Assembly (NCBI GenBank): GCA_020636475.1 | Contig: JACJXU010000001.1 | Coordinates: 496,001 to 560,000 of the forward strand | Reading direction: 5' to 3' | Length of the DNA: 64,000 nucleotides | Source of the DNA: Chitinophagales bacterium | GTDB taxonomy: Bacteria; Bacteroidota; Bacteroidia; Chitinophagales; UBA2359 | In this document: positions 26,021 to 35,021 of the stretch, in pieces | Numbering within the stretch: the first letter of the stretch is position 1 | Layout: each line of letters opens with the position of its first letter | Position numbers and translations under genes: made by a program | The notes under the pieces: generated by a model | Seen by the model: the letters and a program-made list of their open reading frames with translations, nothing else | Database searches by the model: none | What the model was told of the DNA's origin: nothing

Positions 26021-28318
26021 TTAAAAAAGAATAATTTTTGCTACGGTTTGCTGTTCGCAACTGCGCAAACGCAAGAAATACAAGCCGGTACTAAGATTTT
26101 GGGTGGAAATAGTATTTTTTTCCGCAAAATATTGGTTTGCCTGATACACTATTTGCCCATTGATATTGGTGATTTCTATTTGTATCTTATCGCCACATTC
26201 CATTTTATTTATCCATTCAATATTTTCGCCCTGCGGCAAAATATTTCTGTTAAGCGTAAAAGCATTGTTTTTTGTGTAATCTTCAAGTCCTACTTGGGTG
26301 CTTACAGTAAAGTTTTGCGTAGTAATACAATCATTCGCGTCCACCACCACAATAATTTGGTTGTCGCCGGCTTCTAAATTGTTTGCGGCATAACCTTTTT
26401 CGCCATTAGGCCAAAATATGCTTATCGGCGGCGTTCCGCCACTTATTTGTACTGTTCCTGTATTTTCTGCAATTTCCAAATTATCAATTACCAAAGGCTC
26501 TACGCTTTCTACTACTACATTGTATTTCGATACATTGGCTTCGCTATCGGAAATCTGTACTTGGTAAATGCCCGCCGCCAAAGCCGTTGCATTACTGAGG
26601 GTATCGCCATTAGACCAGAGATAATGATACGGCGGCACACCTCCTTCTACACCCGAAACAATAGCAAAACCATCTGTGAGGTCGGCGCAGGTGATGGGTG
26701 AACTAATAACAACTGCTGCTTTAATATGATTTATTTCGCCAGAAATAGTACAACCTCTGCTGTCTGTAATTTCTACTGTGTTTACGCCTGCCTGAAGGTC
26801 ATTATTCACTTTTCCATTGCTACCATCCGACCAAACAATAGAATATGGAGCCGTACCGCCTTCAATATCAATACTTACTTCATCGCCTATTATGGACGAA
26901 AAGTCTAAACTTAGTTCATCGGGTTCGGTAATATTTACGGTAAAAGTTTGTTGCTTATTATTTGCATCTGTTATTGTACAAACATAGCTTCCCGCCGTAA
27001 TATCGCTCAAACTTGTTCCCATAGTTCCATCTTCCCAAACAACGGTATAAGGCATTACGGCACCTTGTACTTGTATGGCAATACTCGCATCATTGGCACC
27101 TTTACACGAAGGCATTGTAGTATTAATATCGCTTAGAAACATACTGAACGCATTTCCTTCGGGAGCAGTTTCGAAGGTAAAAGTAGAGGGATAATTTATG
27201 CAATAATTTCCTTCGTTGAAAGCGGCAACTTTCCAGTAATATTTCGTTTCGGGTGCTAAATCTGTTAAGGTAAACGAGTTACCGTCCACCAACAAATCGT
27301 AGGTGAGGCTTTGGGAAGGTGCTATTATGGACAAATTGTATCTGCTTGCTCCCAGCACTGCTTCCCAAGTAAAATGAACTTCTGCAATGGGTACATTCGT
27401 TGATAAGTGTCCGGGATAAATCTGATGTGTTTCGGCAATATCTACCATATTCAGCGTAGCTACGTCCGTAATTAAATAATTGCGTTGTTGCAATAAATTT
27501 TGGTGCATTACCGCCATTTGTTCTTTGCTGAATTTTTCTTGGCAACCATCATTAGAATACGACATATACAAAGAACCGTCCGGGTCTATCTTAACGCCTG
27601 TAGGGTCTTCCCAATCTAAGTTATACGGGCAATTCCATCTATCCGAAATATAATCCGCAGGCGTATCGCAGAAAAAATCGCCCGACTGGTGACAATTTGA
27701 GGAAGATCCGCTTCGCGCTACGTTTTCAATAAAATTTGTATTGGGCGGGTCATTTATATCGCGCCCTTCCCAACCATTAAAAGTGTGTGGTAAGTCGAAA
27801 TAATGCCCCATTTCGTGTGCCAAAGTAGTAGCATTTGCGCCGGCACAGCTTTTTGCTACGGACAATCCATCGGGACCCGGAGAAAAATAGCCACAATTTC
27901 CGGCAGGGTCTTCTACCATATACACATTTACAGCACCATCTACATTATTACTCATCATGCTGTTTGTGTTGCCAAATGTATGAATGTAAAATGTTGAGTT
28001 GTTTATTTTTTTTATGTCATTGTTGTACAAAAAGAAATAAAAACCGGTCTCTTTGTATTGTTCGTTGAGCGTACACAACTGGTTCAAAGCACTTTGAATG
28101 GAGTAATGCCCTTTTCCATCGCTTGTACCTACCAAATGATATTGTATCGGAATATAATATAGCTCGTTATTGCGAAATTGTGGTGGGTTCTGCTGGATTG
28201 TTTTCAACCATTTTATTTGTTGTTCCGACATGGTTGTTCCACAATAATTGTCTTGGGCGGTAACTTTGTTTGCCAATAAAAGTAAAAGAACGAAAGCTAA
28301 GGAACAAAATTGCTGCAT
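26021..28318 (-). CDS. M43-family metalloprotease with SprB-type repeats and type A T9SS domain
   Basis: A protein of 765 residues. A signal peptide (about 1-21) is followed by a pappalysin-like (M43) zinc protease domain; the zinc motif HEMGHYFDLPH spans 168-178, and a Met-turn-like MSYSNDGC is seen near 265. Next come a fibronectin-III-like domain (about 295-385), three to four SprB-type repeats (PYTVVWEDGTMG, PYSIVWSDGSNG, PYHYLWSNGD; about 395-670) and a type A sorting domain in which the usual YPNP is weak (TLNRNILPQGENIEW ... GLYFLRLRSCEQQTVAKIILF). It is predicted to be secreted by T9SS and to act on extracellular protein. It shares a transcription unit with the MBL-fold gene downstream. 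Confidence 0.9.
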   Translation of the reverse strand: MQQFCSLAFVLLLLLANKVTAQDNYCGTTMSEQQIKWLKTIQQNPPQFRNNELYYIPIQYHLVGTSDGKGHYSIQSALNQLCTLNEQYKETGFYFFLYNNDIKKINNSTFYIHTFGNTNSMMSNNVDGAVNVYMVEDPAGNCGYFSPGPDGLSVAKSCAGANATTLAHEMGHYFDLPHTFNGWEGRDINDPPNTNFIENVARSGSSSNCHQSGDFFCDTPADYISDRWNCPYNLDWEDPTGVKIDPDGSLYMSYSNDGCQEKFSKEQMAVMHQNLLQQRNYLITDVATLNMVDIAETHQIYPGHLSTNVPIAEVHFTWEAVLGASRYNLSIIAPSQSLTYDLLVDGNSFTLTDLAPETKYYWKVAAFNEGNYCINYPSTFTFETAPEGNAFSMFLSDINTTMPSCKGANDASIAIQVQGAVMPYTVVWEDGTMGTSLSDITAGSYVCTITDANNKQQTFTVNITEPDELSLDFSSIIGDEVSIDIEGGTAPYSIVWSDGSNGKVNNDLQAGVNTVEITDSRGCTISGEINHIKAAVVISSPITCADLTDGFAIVSGVEGGVPPYHYLWSNGDTLSNATALAAGIYQVQISDSEANVSKYNVVVESVEPLVIDNLEIAENTGTVQISGGTPPISIFWPNGEKGYAANNLEAGDNQIIVVVDANDCITTQNFTVSTQVGLEDYTKNNAFTLNRNILPQGENIEWINKMECGDKIQIEITNINGQIVYQANQYFAEKNTISTQNLSTGLYFLRLRSCEQQTVAKIILF

Positions 28319-28376
28319 TGTGATTTAGAAGTTTTTAAATAGTTTATTTTTAATTTTTTGTATAAATAACACACAA

Positions 28377-28410
28377 CAAAAGGCTGTTAAGAAATATTAA
28401 CAGCCTTTTG
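28377..28410 (-). terminator. Terminator of the dockerin/cohesin-like gene
   Basis: A perfect 14-base inverted repeat, CAAAAGGCTGTTAA and its complement (28377-28390 and 28397-28410), with a 6-base loop, lies between the two minus-strand secreted-protein genes, so they are probably transcribed separately. Confidence 0.85.
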
Positions 28411-28446
28411 TAAATAGATGTTTTGTTTGCTTTTGTATTATGAGCA

Positions 28447-29946
28447 TTATCTACTTATCACTAATTTCTGATAGGTAGTTTTTTCGGGTGTACGCAATAC
28501 CAAAGTATAAACTCCTTGGTGGAGACTTGCTACATTTAGTTCATTATTTTGCTTTAGCAAATTATAATCAAATACTTTTGCGCCGCTCAAATTGTACAAC
28601 ACTAATTGTGCATTTTTCATTTCAGCGGGTATATTTACATACAATTTTGAGGCAACAGGATTTGGATAAACACTTACGCCAGCGAGGCTTGCGATGTTGT
28701 CCAATCCGGTAGGAGTTGTCACGATTGATGGGTCTAATTCTTTTTGATACACCGGAATTATTGTTTCATCGAACGACAGCGCGTGTACATTGGATACGCC
28801 CATTTTAAAGTTTTTTTCGGCTCCGATTTTTTCGACATTTTCGATAAGCACTGCCGAAATTTTGGCTAAACTTCCGAAGCCACTAATATTTGTATGTGTT
28901 TTGCGCACTACCACTACGTCTATCTTGCCAAATGTATCGGACTTGTAGTAGCTTATCAAATCTTGGGAATTTCCAAGCCAGCAATCCTGAAAGTCCACCA
29001 TTATGGAGTTTTCAACAATTAATTCAAAATCATAATTTACGGTAAAAGCTATCCCATAAATATCGTTTAAAGGTAAATTTTCGCTTCCCAAGTAAATTGG
29101 AACATTTAAAGGCGTACCTGCTTCGAGATAAGGCTCCAAACCCAAATAAATTGCGGGATTACCCTCATCGGCATTTACGGCAGAACCTATTGATTGCGCG
29201 TTGTTTTGATAGTTTTTATCTACTACGGCTACATCTTGCAAGTTGATAGTGCCATCGCCATTACAATCGGCAAACTTATAATTCTGTTCCAAAAACGATT
29301 TGTTCCAATTAAAAGCCGCTTGTTTTTCATAATTGGTGGTAGCATTAGGGCGCGATATGCCACTTTCACCAAAGGCTAAACCGGTATAAAGAATGTCCTC
29401 GTTATTTACAAAACCGTCTTCATTTATATCGCCGGGATACAAACAACCTACTGCCGGAATGTCAAACGTACTACGACAGTTTTTGCTTTCATCGAAAATT
29501 TCAATTCGGTGCGAAATCTTATTATTTGCCAAAATTTCATGGAGCGTTACCGGCAACTGAGCGTAAGTAAATGTTTCGGGATAGCTATTATTCAATCGCA
29601 ATGAAAAACTTTCGTTTGGCAATATCTCCTCATTGGAAATGGTAAAATCCAAGATTATATCTACGGTACCATCTCCACAATTATAGGGCGTTACTTTAAA
29701 CGTTTTAACCGCACATTCTTTTCCTGCTTCTTCCTCAATATCGCCCAAATCAAACACCGGATTCAATATCAACAAATTCTCTTCCGTAGGCAAATTGTTC
29801 CATTCAAATGGGTCAGTAGTCAAATCATCTTCTTCAATTGGTGCGATAATTTGCGCTTGTACGAGGCTTGTGAATAACTGCCCGGCACAAACAAAGAATA
29901 CAAACACATAAGCGCGAACTAAATTATTTATGTTTAATTTCAGCAT
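28447..29946 (-). CDS. T9SS cargo with dockerin-like and cohesin-like segments
   Basis: A protein of 499 residues. A signal peptide (about 12-32) precedes an acidic linker and a beta domain (about 55-165). Then come two dockerin-type calcium loops, DINEDGFVNNEDIL and DCNGDGTINLQDVAVVD (about 172-250), and a cohesin-like beta sandwich (about 265-400; LNVPIYLGSENLPLNDIYGI, AKISAVLIENV). The C-terminus is a type A sorting domain (VYPNPVASKLYVNI ... YQKLVISR). In cellulosomes dockerin and cohesin are partner modules; here both occur in one polypeptide, which suggests intramolecular packing or chaining of copies rather than a true cellulosome. This domain reading is by eye. Confidence 0.78.
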   Translation of the reverse strand: MLKLNINNLVRAYVFVFFVCAGQLFTSLVQAQIIAPIEEDDLTTDPFEWNNLPTEENLLILNPVFDLGDIEEEAGKECAVKTFKVTPYNCGDGTVDIILDFTISNEEILPNESFSLRLNNSYPETFTYAQLPVTLHEILANNKISHRIEIFDESKNCRSTFDIPAVGCLYPGDINEDGFVNNEDILYTGLAFGESGISRPNATTNYEKQAAFNWNKSFLEQNYKFADCNGDGTINLQDVAVVDKNYQNNAQSIGSAVNADEGNPAIYLGLEPYLEAGTPLNVPIYLGSENLPLNDIYGIAFTVNYDFELIVENSIMVDFQDCWLGNSQDLISYYKSDTFGKIDVVVVRKTHTNISGFGSLAKISAVLIENVEKIGAEKNFKMGVSNVHALSFDETIIPVYQKELDPSIVTTPTGLDNIASLAGVSVYPNPVASKLYVNIPAEMKNAQLVLYNLSGAKVFDYNLLKQNNELNVASLHQGVYTLVLRTPEKTTYQKLVISR

Positions 29947-30117
29947 ATTTTACAAATTTGAAATTAGTAATACTTACGCCTTTTTAGGCTAAGTTGTAAC
30001 AAATATAATCTTTTTTTTTCAAAACAAAAAAAAACTTTTTATTCAAAAAGTAGATTATTTTTATTGTAATTTTACACTCATTACTATCATTATCAGCACC
30101 TTAACGTACCAAAAAGT

Positions 30118-31563
30118 ATGCTAAAAAGTACCCTTATCAGACAAATCTCATGCTTAGACAAAAGCCAATTCAATCGCTTTGTTGCTTTCGTGCAATCGCC
30201 GTATCACAATAAACACCTAAAAGTACAACAATTAATCCAATTATTAGACCACTCTTTCCCAAACTTTCACGAAAAGAATGTAGCGCGGCAATTTTTATAC
30301 AAAAAACTGTACCCCAAAGAGGCTTACAACGAAACCAATTTAAAACTTATTTTCTCTTATACTTTACAGCTTTTTGAAAAATTTTTGATGATTGAAAGGT
30401 TTGATAAAAAAGATTTTCCCGCCGACTTATACCTTTTAGAATCCTTGCGCGAGTTTCGGCAAGGGGTGCGCTTCAACAACAGATACCGATATGCAATGCA
30501 AAAACTAACCGAAAATCCGCTGAAAAATAGCGACTACTTTTACCAACTCATTCAATATACCAACCAAGCCGATATTCAGAATGCTTCTTTGGAGCATTAC
30601 CAAAAAACTACTTTTTTAACCAACAAAGACAAGTACCTGAACGCTTTTTATTTTATCGAAAAACTTAAAAACTTATGTGAAATTAAAAACAGACAGCGTT
30701 TTATGGATATGGAATATCAGCATACTTGGAACGCTCATCTCTTGGATTTTCTGCAAAATCAGCCGGAAGAATATGCCGAAAACCCTGCCATTACGATTTA
30801 TCTAAAAGTGTATAACACCATCGAAGATGCCGAAAATACGCAACATTACTACGAACTTATTCAACTCTTAGAGCAACACAAAGATATTTTTCCGCCCGAA
30901 GAACTCCGCGACATTTATTATTATGCCCAAAACTACTGTATTCGCCAAATCAACAAAGGAAACAATATTTTCTTGCGCGAAGTATTCAATCTTTTTCAAC
31001 ACTTACTCAGTTCCCGTATCATTTTTGAAAACAATATTTTATTTGAATGGCATTATAAAAACATTGCCAGCATTGCACTAAAGCTCAAGGAATTCGATTG
31101 GGTGAAAAAATTTATTGAAGACTACTACCCTTCCCTACCCCAAGAAAGTCAGCACAATGCCTACAATTTTAATATGGCAACCTATTATTATATGGTGTTG
31201 GATTACAACAAAGCCTTAGATTTCCTCAACTCCGTAGAATACACCGATGTCGTGTATCGTTTAGATGCCACCACTTTAGCCATTATTATTTATTACGATA
31301 CACAGCAAGATGCCTTGTTACTTTCGGCGGTTGATGCATTTATTCAATATCTAAAACGCAATAAACTCATCGCCCAGTCGAAATTCAATCGCTACTACGA
31401 TTTCGCACGCTTGGTAAAAACAACACATCGTATTAAGTCGCAAAAAGGACTTGTAGCAAACGAAAAAACACAACGTTCTTTAGAAAAATTGAAACTAAAA
31501 CTAAGTAATACACCCTCCGTTGTAAAAAGCAATTGGTTAAAAGAAAAAATAAATGTGCTATAA
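30118..31563 (+). CDS. Conserved hypothetical alpha-helical protein
   Basis: A protein of 481 residues, cytoplasmic, almost entirely helical and rich in Tyr, Gln and Asn, with a layout of paired helices that suggests a TPR-like solenoid (for example LEHYQKTTFLTNKDKYLNAFYF and AYNFNMATYYYMVLDYNKALDFL). No catalytic motif is seen. Similar lineage-specific proteins of 450-520 residues occur singly in Saprospirales-type genomes, to my knowledge without a known role. It precedes clpB on the same strand with a gap of 166 bases. Confidence 0.72.
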   Translation: MLKSTLIRQISCLDKSQFNRFVAFVQSPYHNKHLKVQQLIQLLDHSFPNFHEKNVARQFLYKKLYPKEAYNETNLKLIFSYTLQLFEKFLMIERFDKKDFPADLYLLESLREFRQGVRFNNRYRYAMQKLTENPLKNSDYFYQLIQYTNQADIQNASLEHYQKTTFLTNKDKYLNAFYFIEKLKNLCEIKNRQRFMDMEYQHTWNAHLLDFLQNQPEEYAENPAITIYLKVYNTIEDAENTQHYYELIQLLEQHKDIFPPEELRDIYYYAQNYCIRQINKGNNIFLREVFNLFQHLLSSRIIFENNILFEWHYKNIASIALKLKEFDWVKKFIEDYYPSLPQESQHNAYNFNMATYYYMVLDYNKALDFLNSVEYTDVVYRLDATTLAIIIYYDTQQDALLLSAVDAFIQYLKRNKLIAQSKFNRYYDFARLVKTTHRIKSQKGLVANEKTQRSLEKLKLKLSNTPSVVKSNWLKEKINVL

Positions 31564-31729
31564 TTTCAGCTAAAAACAATAAAAAAGCGACATTTTGACA
31601 TTCAGCACAAACAAAAAAGCCATTTTGTCGCATTTATGGCAAAGGCACAAAATTTGAAGCATACTCAACCAAAAAGCTGAAGAAATTGTATAGCTTTTTT
31701 CTATTACTTAGTATAAAAAATCACTCTTT

Positions 31730-34354
31730 ATGAATATCAATAAATTCACTATCAAAACACAAGAAATATTGGCTGCTGCCCAAAATCTTGTGTACGAACT
31801 ACAACAACAAGCTATCCAAGCTGAACATATTTTGTATGCCCTACTCAAAAATGACGAACATATTGTTCCGTATCTTTTGGGTAAAAACGGCATAAATACT
31901 ACCCGCCTTACCAATGTAGTGCAGGCACATATACAAAGTTTGCCCAAAGTAAACGGCAACTCCCAAGCCTATCTTTCCAACGAAGCCAATCAAGTACTGC
32001 TCAAAGCACAGCAAATTGCTACCGAAATGAAAGATGAGTACGTTTCTATCGAACACTTGTTTTTGGCACTCATTGAAACTACAACTGCCGCCGCGCGCAT
32101 GCTAAAAGATACAGGACTAAACAAAGAAAACCTCCTCAAAGCCATTCAAGAATTGCGCAAAGGCGCGCGCGTATCCGACCAACAAGCGGAAAATAGCTAC
32201 CAAGCCTTAGAAAAATATGCCCGCAACCTCAATGAGCTGGCGCGCGAAGGAAAACTTGACCCCGTAATTGGTCGCGATGAAGAAATTCGCCGCGTACTCC
32301 ACATTCTGAGCCGCCGCACCAAAAACAATCCCGTTTTAGTAGGCGACCCGGGCGTAGGAAAAACAGCTATCGCAGAAGGCATAGCCCACCGAATTGTTTC
32401 GGGAGATGTGCCGGAAAACTTACAAAGTAAAAGCATTTTTGCCCTTGATATGGGCGCGCTGATGGCTGGAGCCAAATATCGTGGCGAGTTTGAAGAACGC
32501 CTCAAAGCCGTTGTAAAAGAAGTGAGCCTTTCCGATGGTGCTTTCATTTTGTTTATCGACGAAATACACACCCTCGTTGGTGCAGGTGCTACCGAAGGTG
32601 CGATGGACGCTGCCAATATTCTGAAACCCGCCCTCGCACGCGGAGAACTGCGTGCCGTAGGTGCTACTACATTAGATGAATTTCAGAAATACATCGAAAA
32701 AGACAAAGCCTTGGAACGCCGTTTTCAAAAAGTGATGATAGACGAGCCCAACAACGAAGATGCTATTTCCATTTTGCGCGGCTTGAAAGAACGCTACGAA
32801 AATCACCACAAAGTGCGCATTAAAGACGAAGCAATTATTGCTGCAGTGGAACTTTCTACACGTTATATTACCGACCGTTTTTTGCCGGATAAAGCAATAG
32901 ATTTGATTGATGAGGCTGCCGCGAAATTGCGCTTGGAAATGGACTCCGTTCCCGAAGAATTAGACGAACTGAATCGAAAAATTACCCAATTAGAAATTGA
33001 GCGCGAAGCGATAAAACGCGAAAATGACGCGCCAAAATTGGAAAAACTCAGTCTTCAAATTGCCGAACTAAGTGAAAAAAGAGATGAGTTTAAAGCCGAA
33101 TGGAAAACCGAGCGTGAAATAATTGAAAAAATTCAGGCAGAAAAACAAAGAATTGAACAGCTCAAACTCAATGCCGAACAATTAGAGCGCGAAGGTCACT
33201 ATGGCGAAGTTGCCGAAATACGCTACGGTAAATTGCAAGAAGCTCAAAGTCATTTAGCAGAGCTGCAAAATCAACTCAGCGAAAAAAGTGGCGACAAGCG
33301 TATGGTAAAAGAAGAAGTAAGTGCCGAAGACATTGCCGAAATAGTTGCCAAGTGGACGCAAATTCCCGTAACCAGCCTTTTGGAAAGTGAGCGCGAAAAA
33401 CTCCTCAACTTAGAAAATGTACTTCACCAAAACGTAGTAGGACAAAACGAAGCCGTAAATGCCGTTGCTGATGCCATTCGCCGCAGCAGAGCCGGCTTGC
33501 AAGACCCCAACAAACCTATTGGCTCGTTTATTTTCTTGGGTCCTACGGGCGTAGGAAAAACCGAACTTGCCAAAACCTTAGCCAACTACATGTTCAACGA
33601 CAAAAACGCTATTGTGCGCATTGATATGAGCGAATACCAAGAAAAACACAGCGTTGCTCGTTTGGTTGGCGCACCTCCTGGCTATGTAGGCTACAACGAA
33701 GGCGGACAACTTACCGAAGCCATTCGCCGCAAACCTTATTCGGTAGTATTGCTCGACGAAATAGAAAAAGCGCACCCCGACACCTTTAATATATTGCTGC
33801 AAGTATTGGACGATGGCAGACTTACCGACAACAAAGGGCGCGTAGTGAATTTTAAAAACACCATTATTATAATGACTTCCAATATGGGCGCAAGCATTAT
33901 TCAGGAGCATTTTGAGAACATAGATTTTGAAAATCCGATTGAAGTGGATAATACCATCGAACTTACGCGCAATGCAGTAATGGATTTGCTGAAACGCACT
34001 ATTCGACCAGAGTTTCTTAATCGTGTTGATGATATTATAATGTTCAAACCGCTCAACAGAAATGAAATCAAGGAAATTGTACACTTGCAAATAAATCATT
34101 TACAGCACTTATTGGCAAAAAACGACATTTCACTTGAACTGAGCAATGCGGCAGTTTATTGGTTGGCAGAACTCGGCTACGAGCCGCAATTTGGCGCACG
34201 TCCGCTAAAACGACTCATTCAGCGCGAGATAAGCAATGTTTTATCGAAAAAAATAATTGCCGGAGAAATTAAGCCCGACCAAGCCATTTTCATTGACACA
34301 GCCAATGGCAAACTCACTTTTAGCAATAGCGAAAAGGTAGAAGTGGTGAACTAA
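31730..34354 (+). CDS. clpB: ATP-dependent disaggregase ClpB
   Basis: A protein of 874 residues, the usual ClpB length. The order is: N-terminal Clp repeat domain (1-145), first AAA+ module with Walker A GDPGVGKT (about 205-212) and Walker [10 protein letters not shown], the Glu/Lys-rich coiled-coil middle domain (about 410-525) that separates ClpB from ClpA/ClpC, and a second AAA+ module with GPTGVGKT (about 603-610) and [13 protein letters not shown]. It rescues aggregated proteins after heat stress together with DnaK. It lacks the ClpP-binding loop, as expected. A terminator follows. Confidence 0.97.
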   Translation: MNINKFTIKTQEILAAAQNLVYELQQQAIQAEHILYALLKNDEHIVPYLLGKNGINTTRLTNVVQAHIQSLPKVNGNSQAYLSNEANQVLLKAQQIATEMKDEYVSIEHLFLALIETTTAAARMLKDTGLNKENLLKAIQELRKGARVSDQQAENSYQALEKYARNLNELAREGKLDPVIGRDEEIRRVLHILSRRTKNNPVLVGDPGVGKTAIAEGIAHRIVSGDVPENLQSKSIFALDMGALMAGAKYRGEFEERLKAVVKEVSLSDGAFILFIDEIHTLVGAGATEGAMDAANILKPALARGELRAVGATTLDEFQKYIEKDKALERRFQKVMIDEPNNEDAISILRGLKERYENHHKVRIKDEAIIAAVELSTRYITDRFLPDKAIDLIDEAAAKLRLEMDSVPEELDELNRKITQLEIEREAIKRENDAPKLEKLSLQIAELSEKRDEFKAEWKTEREIIEKIQAEKQRIEQLKLNAEQLEREGHYGEVAEIRYGKLQEAQSHLAELQNQLSEKSGDKRMVKEEVSAEDIAEIVAKWTQIPVTSLLESEREKLLNLENVLHQNVVGQNEAVNAVADAIRRSRAGLQDPNKPIGSFIFLGPTGVGKTELAKTLANYMFNDKNAIVRIDMSEYQEKHSVARLVGAPPGYVGYNEGGQLTEAIRRKPYSVVLLDEIEKAHPDTFNILLQVLDDGRLTDNKGRVVNFKNTIIIMTSNMGASIIQEHFENIDFENPIEVDNTIELTRNAVMDLLKRTIRPEFLNRVDDIIMFKPLNRNEIKEIVHLQINHLQHLLAKNDISLELSNAAVYWLAELGYEPQFGARPLKRLIQREISNVLSKKIIAGEIKPDQAIFIDTANGKLTFSNSEKVEVVN

Positions 34355-34375
34355 GTTTTGCTTATTACATATAAT

Positions 34376-34404
34376 AATGGTATTGATTTTCTAAAAATAC
34401 CATT
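34376..34404. repeat. 9-base inverted repeat after clpB
   Basis: AATGGTATT (34376-34384) and AATACCATT (34396-34404) form a small hairpin 20 bases after the clpB stop, before the main terminator. Confidence 0.5.
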
Positions 34405-34408
34405 TCCT

Positions 34409-34443
34409 AAACCCGCACCGTTGTACTCATTCGGTGCGGGTTT
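34409..34443 (+). terminator. Terminator of clpB
   Basis: AAACCCGCACCG (34409-34420) pairs perfectly with CGGTGCGGGTTT (34432-34443), followed by GTTTTTT. Confidence 0.9.
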
Positions 34444-34450
34444 GTTTTTT

Positions 34451-34808
34451 ATCCTAAAATCGAATAATCATTGCGTATTAGAAAAGGGAACCGCATCATC
34501 ATTTACGGAATTTTCGTGCAGTTTTTGTATAAAAAAAGAGATAAAAAATCTTTTTCGCCGAGCAGTTTTTGGGCGTTAAAAATTTTGGCTTAATGGACAA
34601 AAATTAGGATAAAAGAGGCTGAAAAGCTTATGGTTATTAGCTTTGCGTAGAATCAAAGCTTATGAATAAAAAAAGTGTCCTTTCTTTTGCTTCGCTTTCT
34701 TTGGACAAGCAAAGAAAAAGAAGAAGCCCAAAGCATCGTTTTGCCCCCAAACTTGCGAGGAGGAAACTTACACATAATAATACCTAAAACGATACGCAAT
34801 TTTGGGAT
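34451..34808. mobile_element. MITE-like element, copy 2
   Basis: A second, diverged copy of the element at 17199-17525, same orientation. The inner ends TTGCGTAT (34471-34478) and ATACGCAA (34792-34799) are perfect inverted repeats; outer ends are degenerate (ATCCTAAAAT on the left, TTTTGGGAT on the right). The interior keeps GTGTCCTTTCTTTTGCTTCG, the CTTTCTTTG/CAAAGAAA hairpin and the minus-strand peptide SFSLLVQRKRSKRKDTFF. An extra stretch of roughly 40 bases relative to copy 1 lies in its middle. No transposase is present. Confidence 0.55.
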
Positions 34809-34963
34809 TATATACAAAAAAATGATGTTTTCGCACTTAGCTTGCACAAAAAAACACCTTTATTTTTACACGCCTCCTTTTGAGAAAATAGAGATTACAG
34901 CACTTTTTAATTTTTGAAATAAAATACTAAGTGTCAAAATTACACTTATTAAGAGTTTATACC

Positions 34964-34971
34964 TATATTTG
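34964..34971 (+). promoter_or_regulatory. -7 promoter element of the SusC/SusD unit
   Basis: TATATTTG matches TAnnTTTG exactly, 51 bases before the susC-like ATG. A clear -33 element was not found. Confidence 0.5.
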
Positions 34972-35021
34972 CTCAATATCACAAAAAATTAACATTTTTT
35001 TTTCACACTAAAAAGAAACGT

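Larger units (their letters stand above)
34355..35021. other. Intergenic region between clpB and susC-like gene
   Basis: About 670 bases. It holds the clpB terminator, the second MITE-like copy and the promoter region of the SusC/SusD pair. Short open frames here are repeat by-products. Confidence 0.6.
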
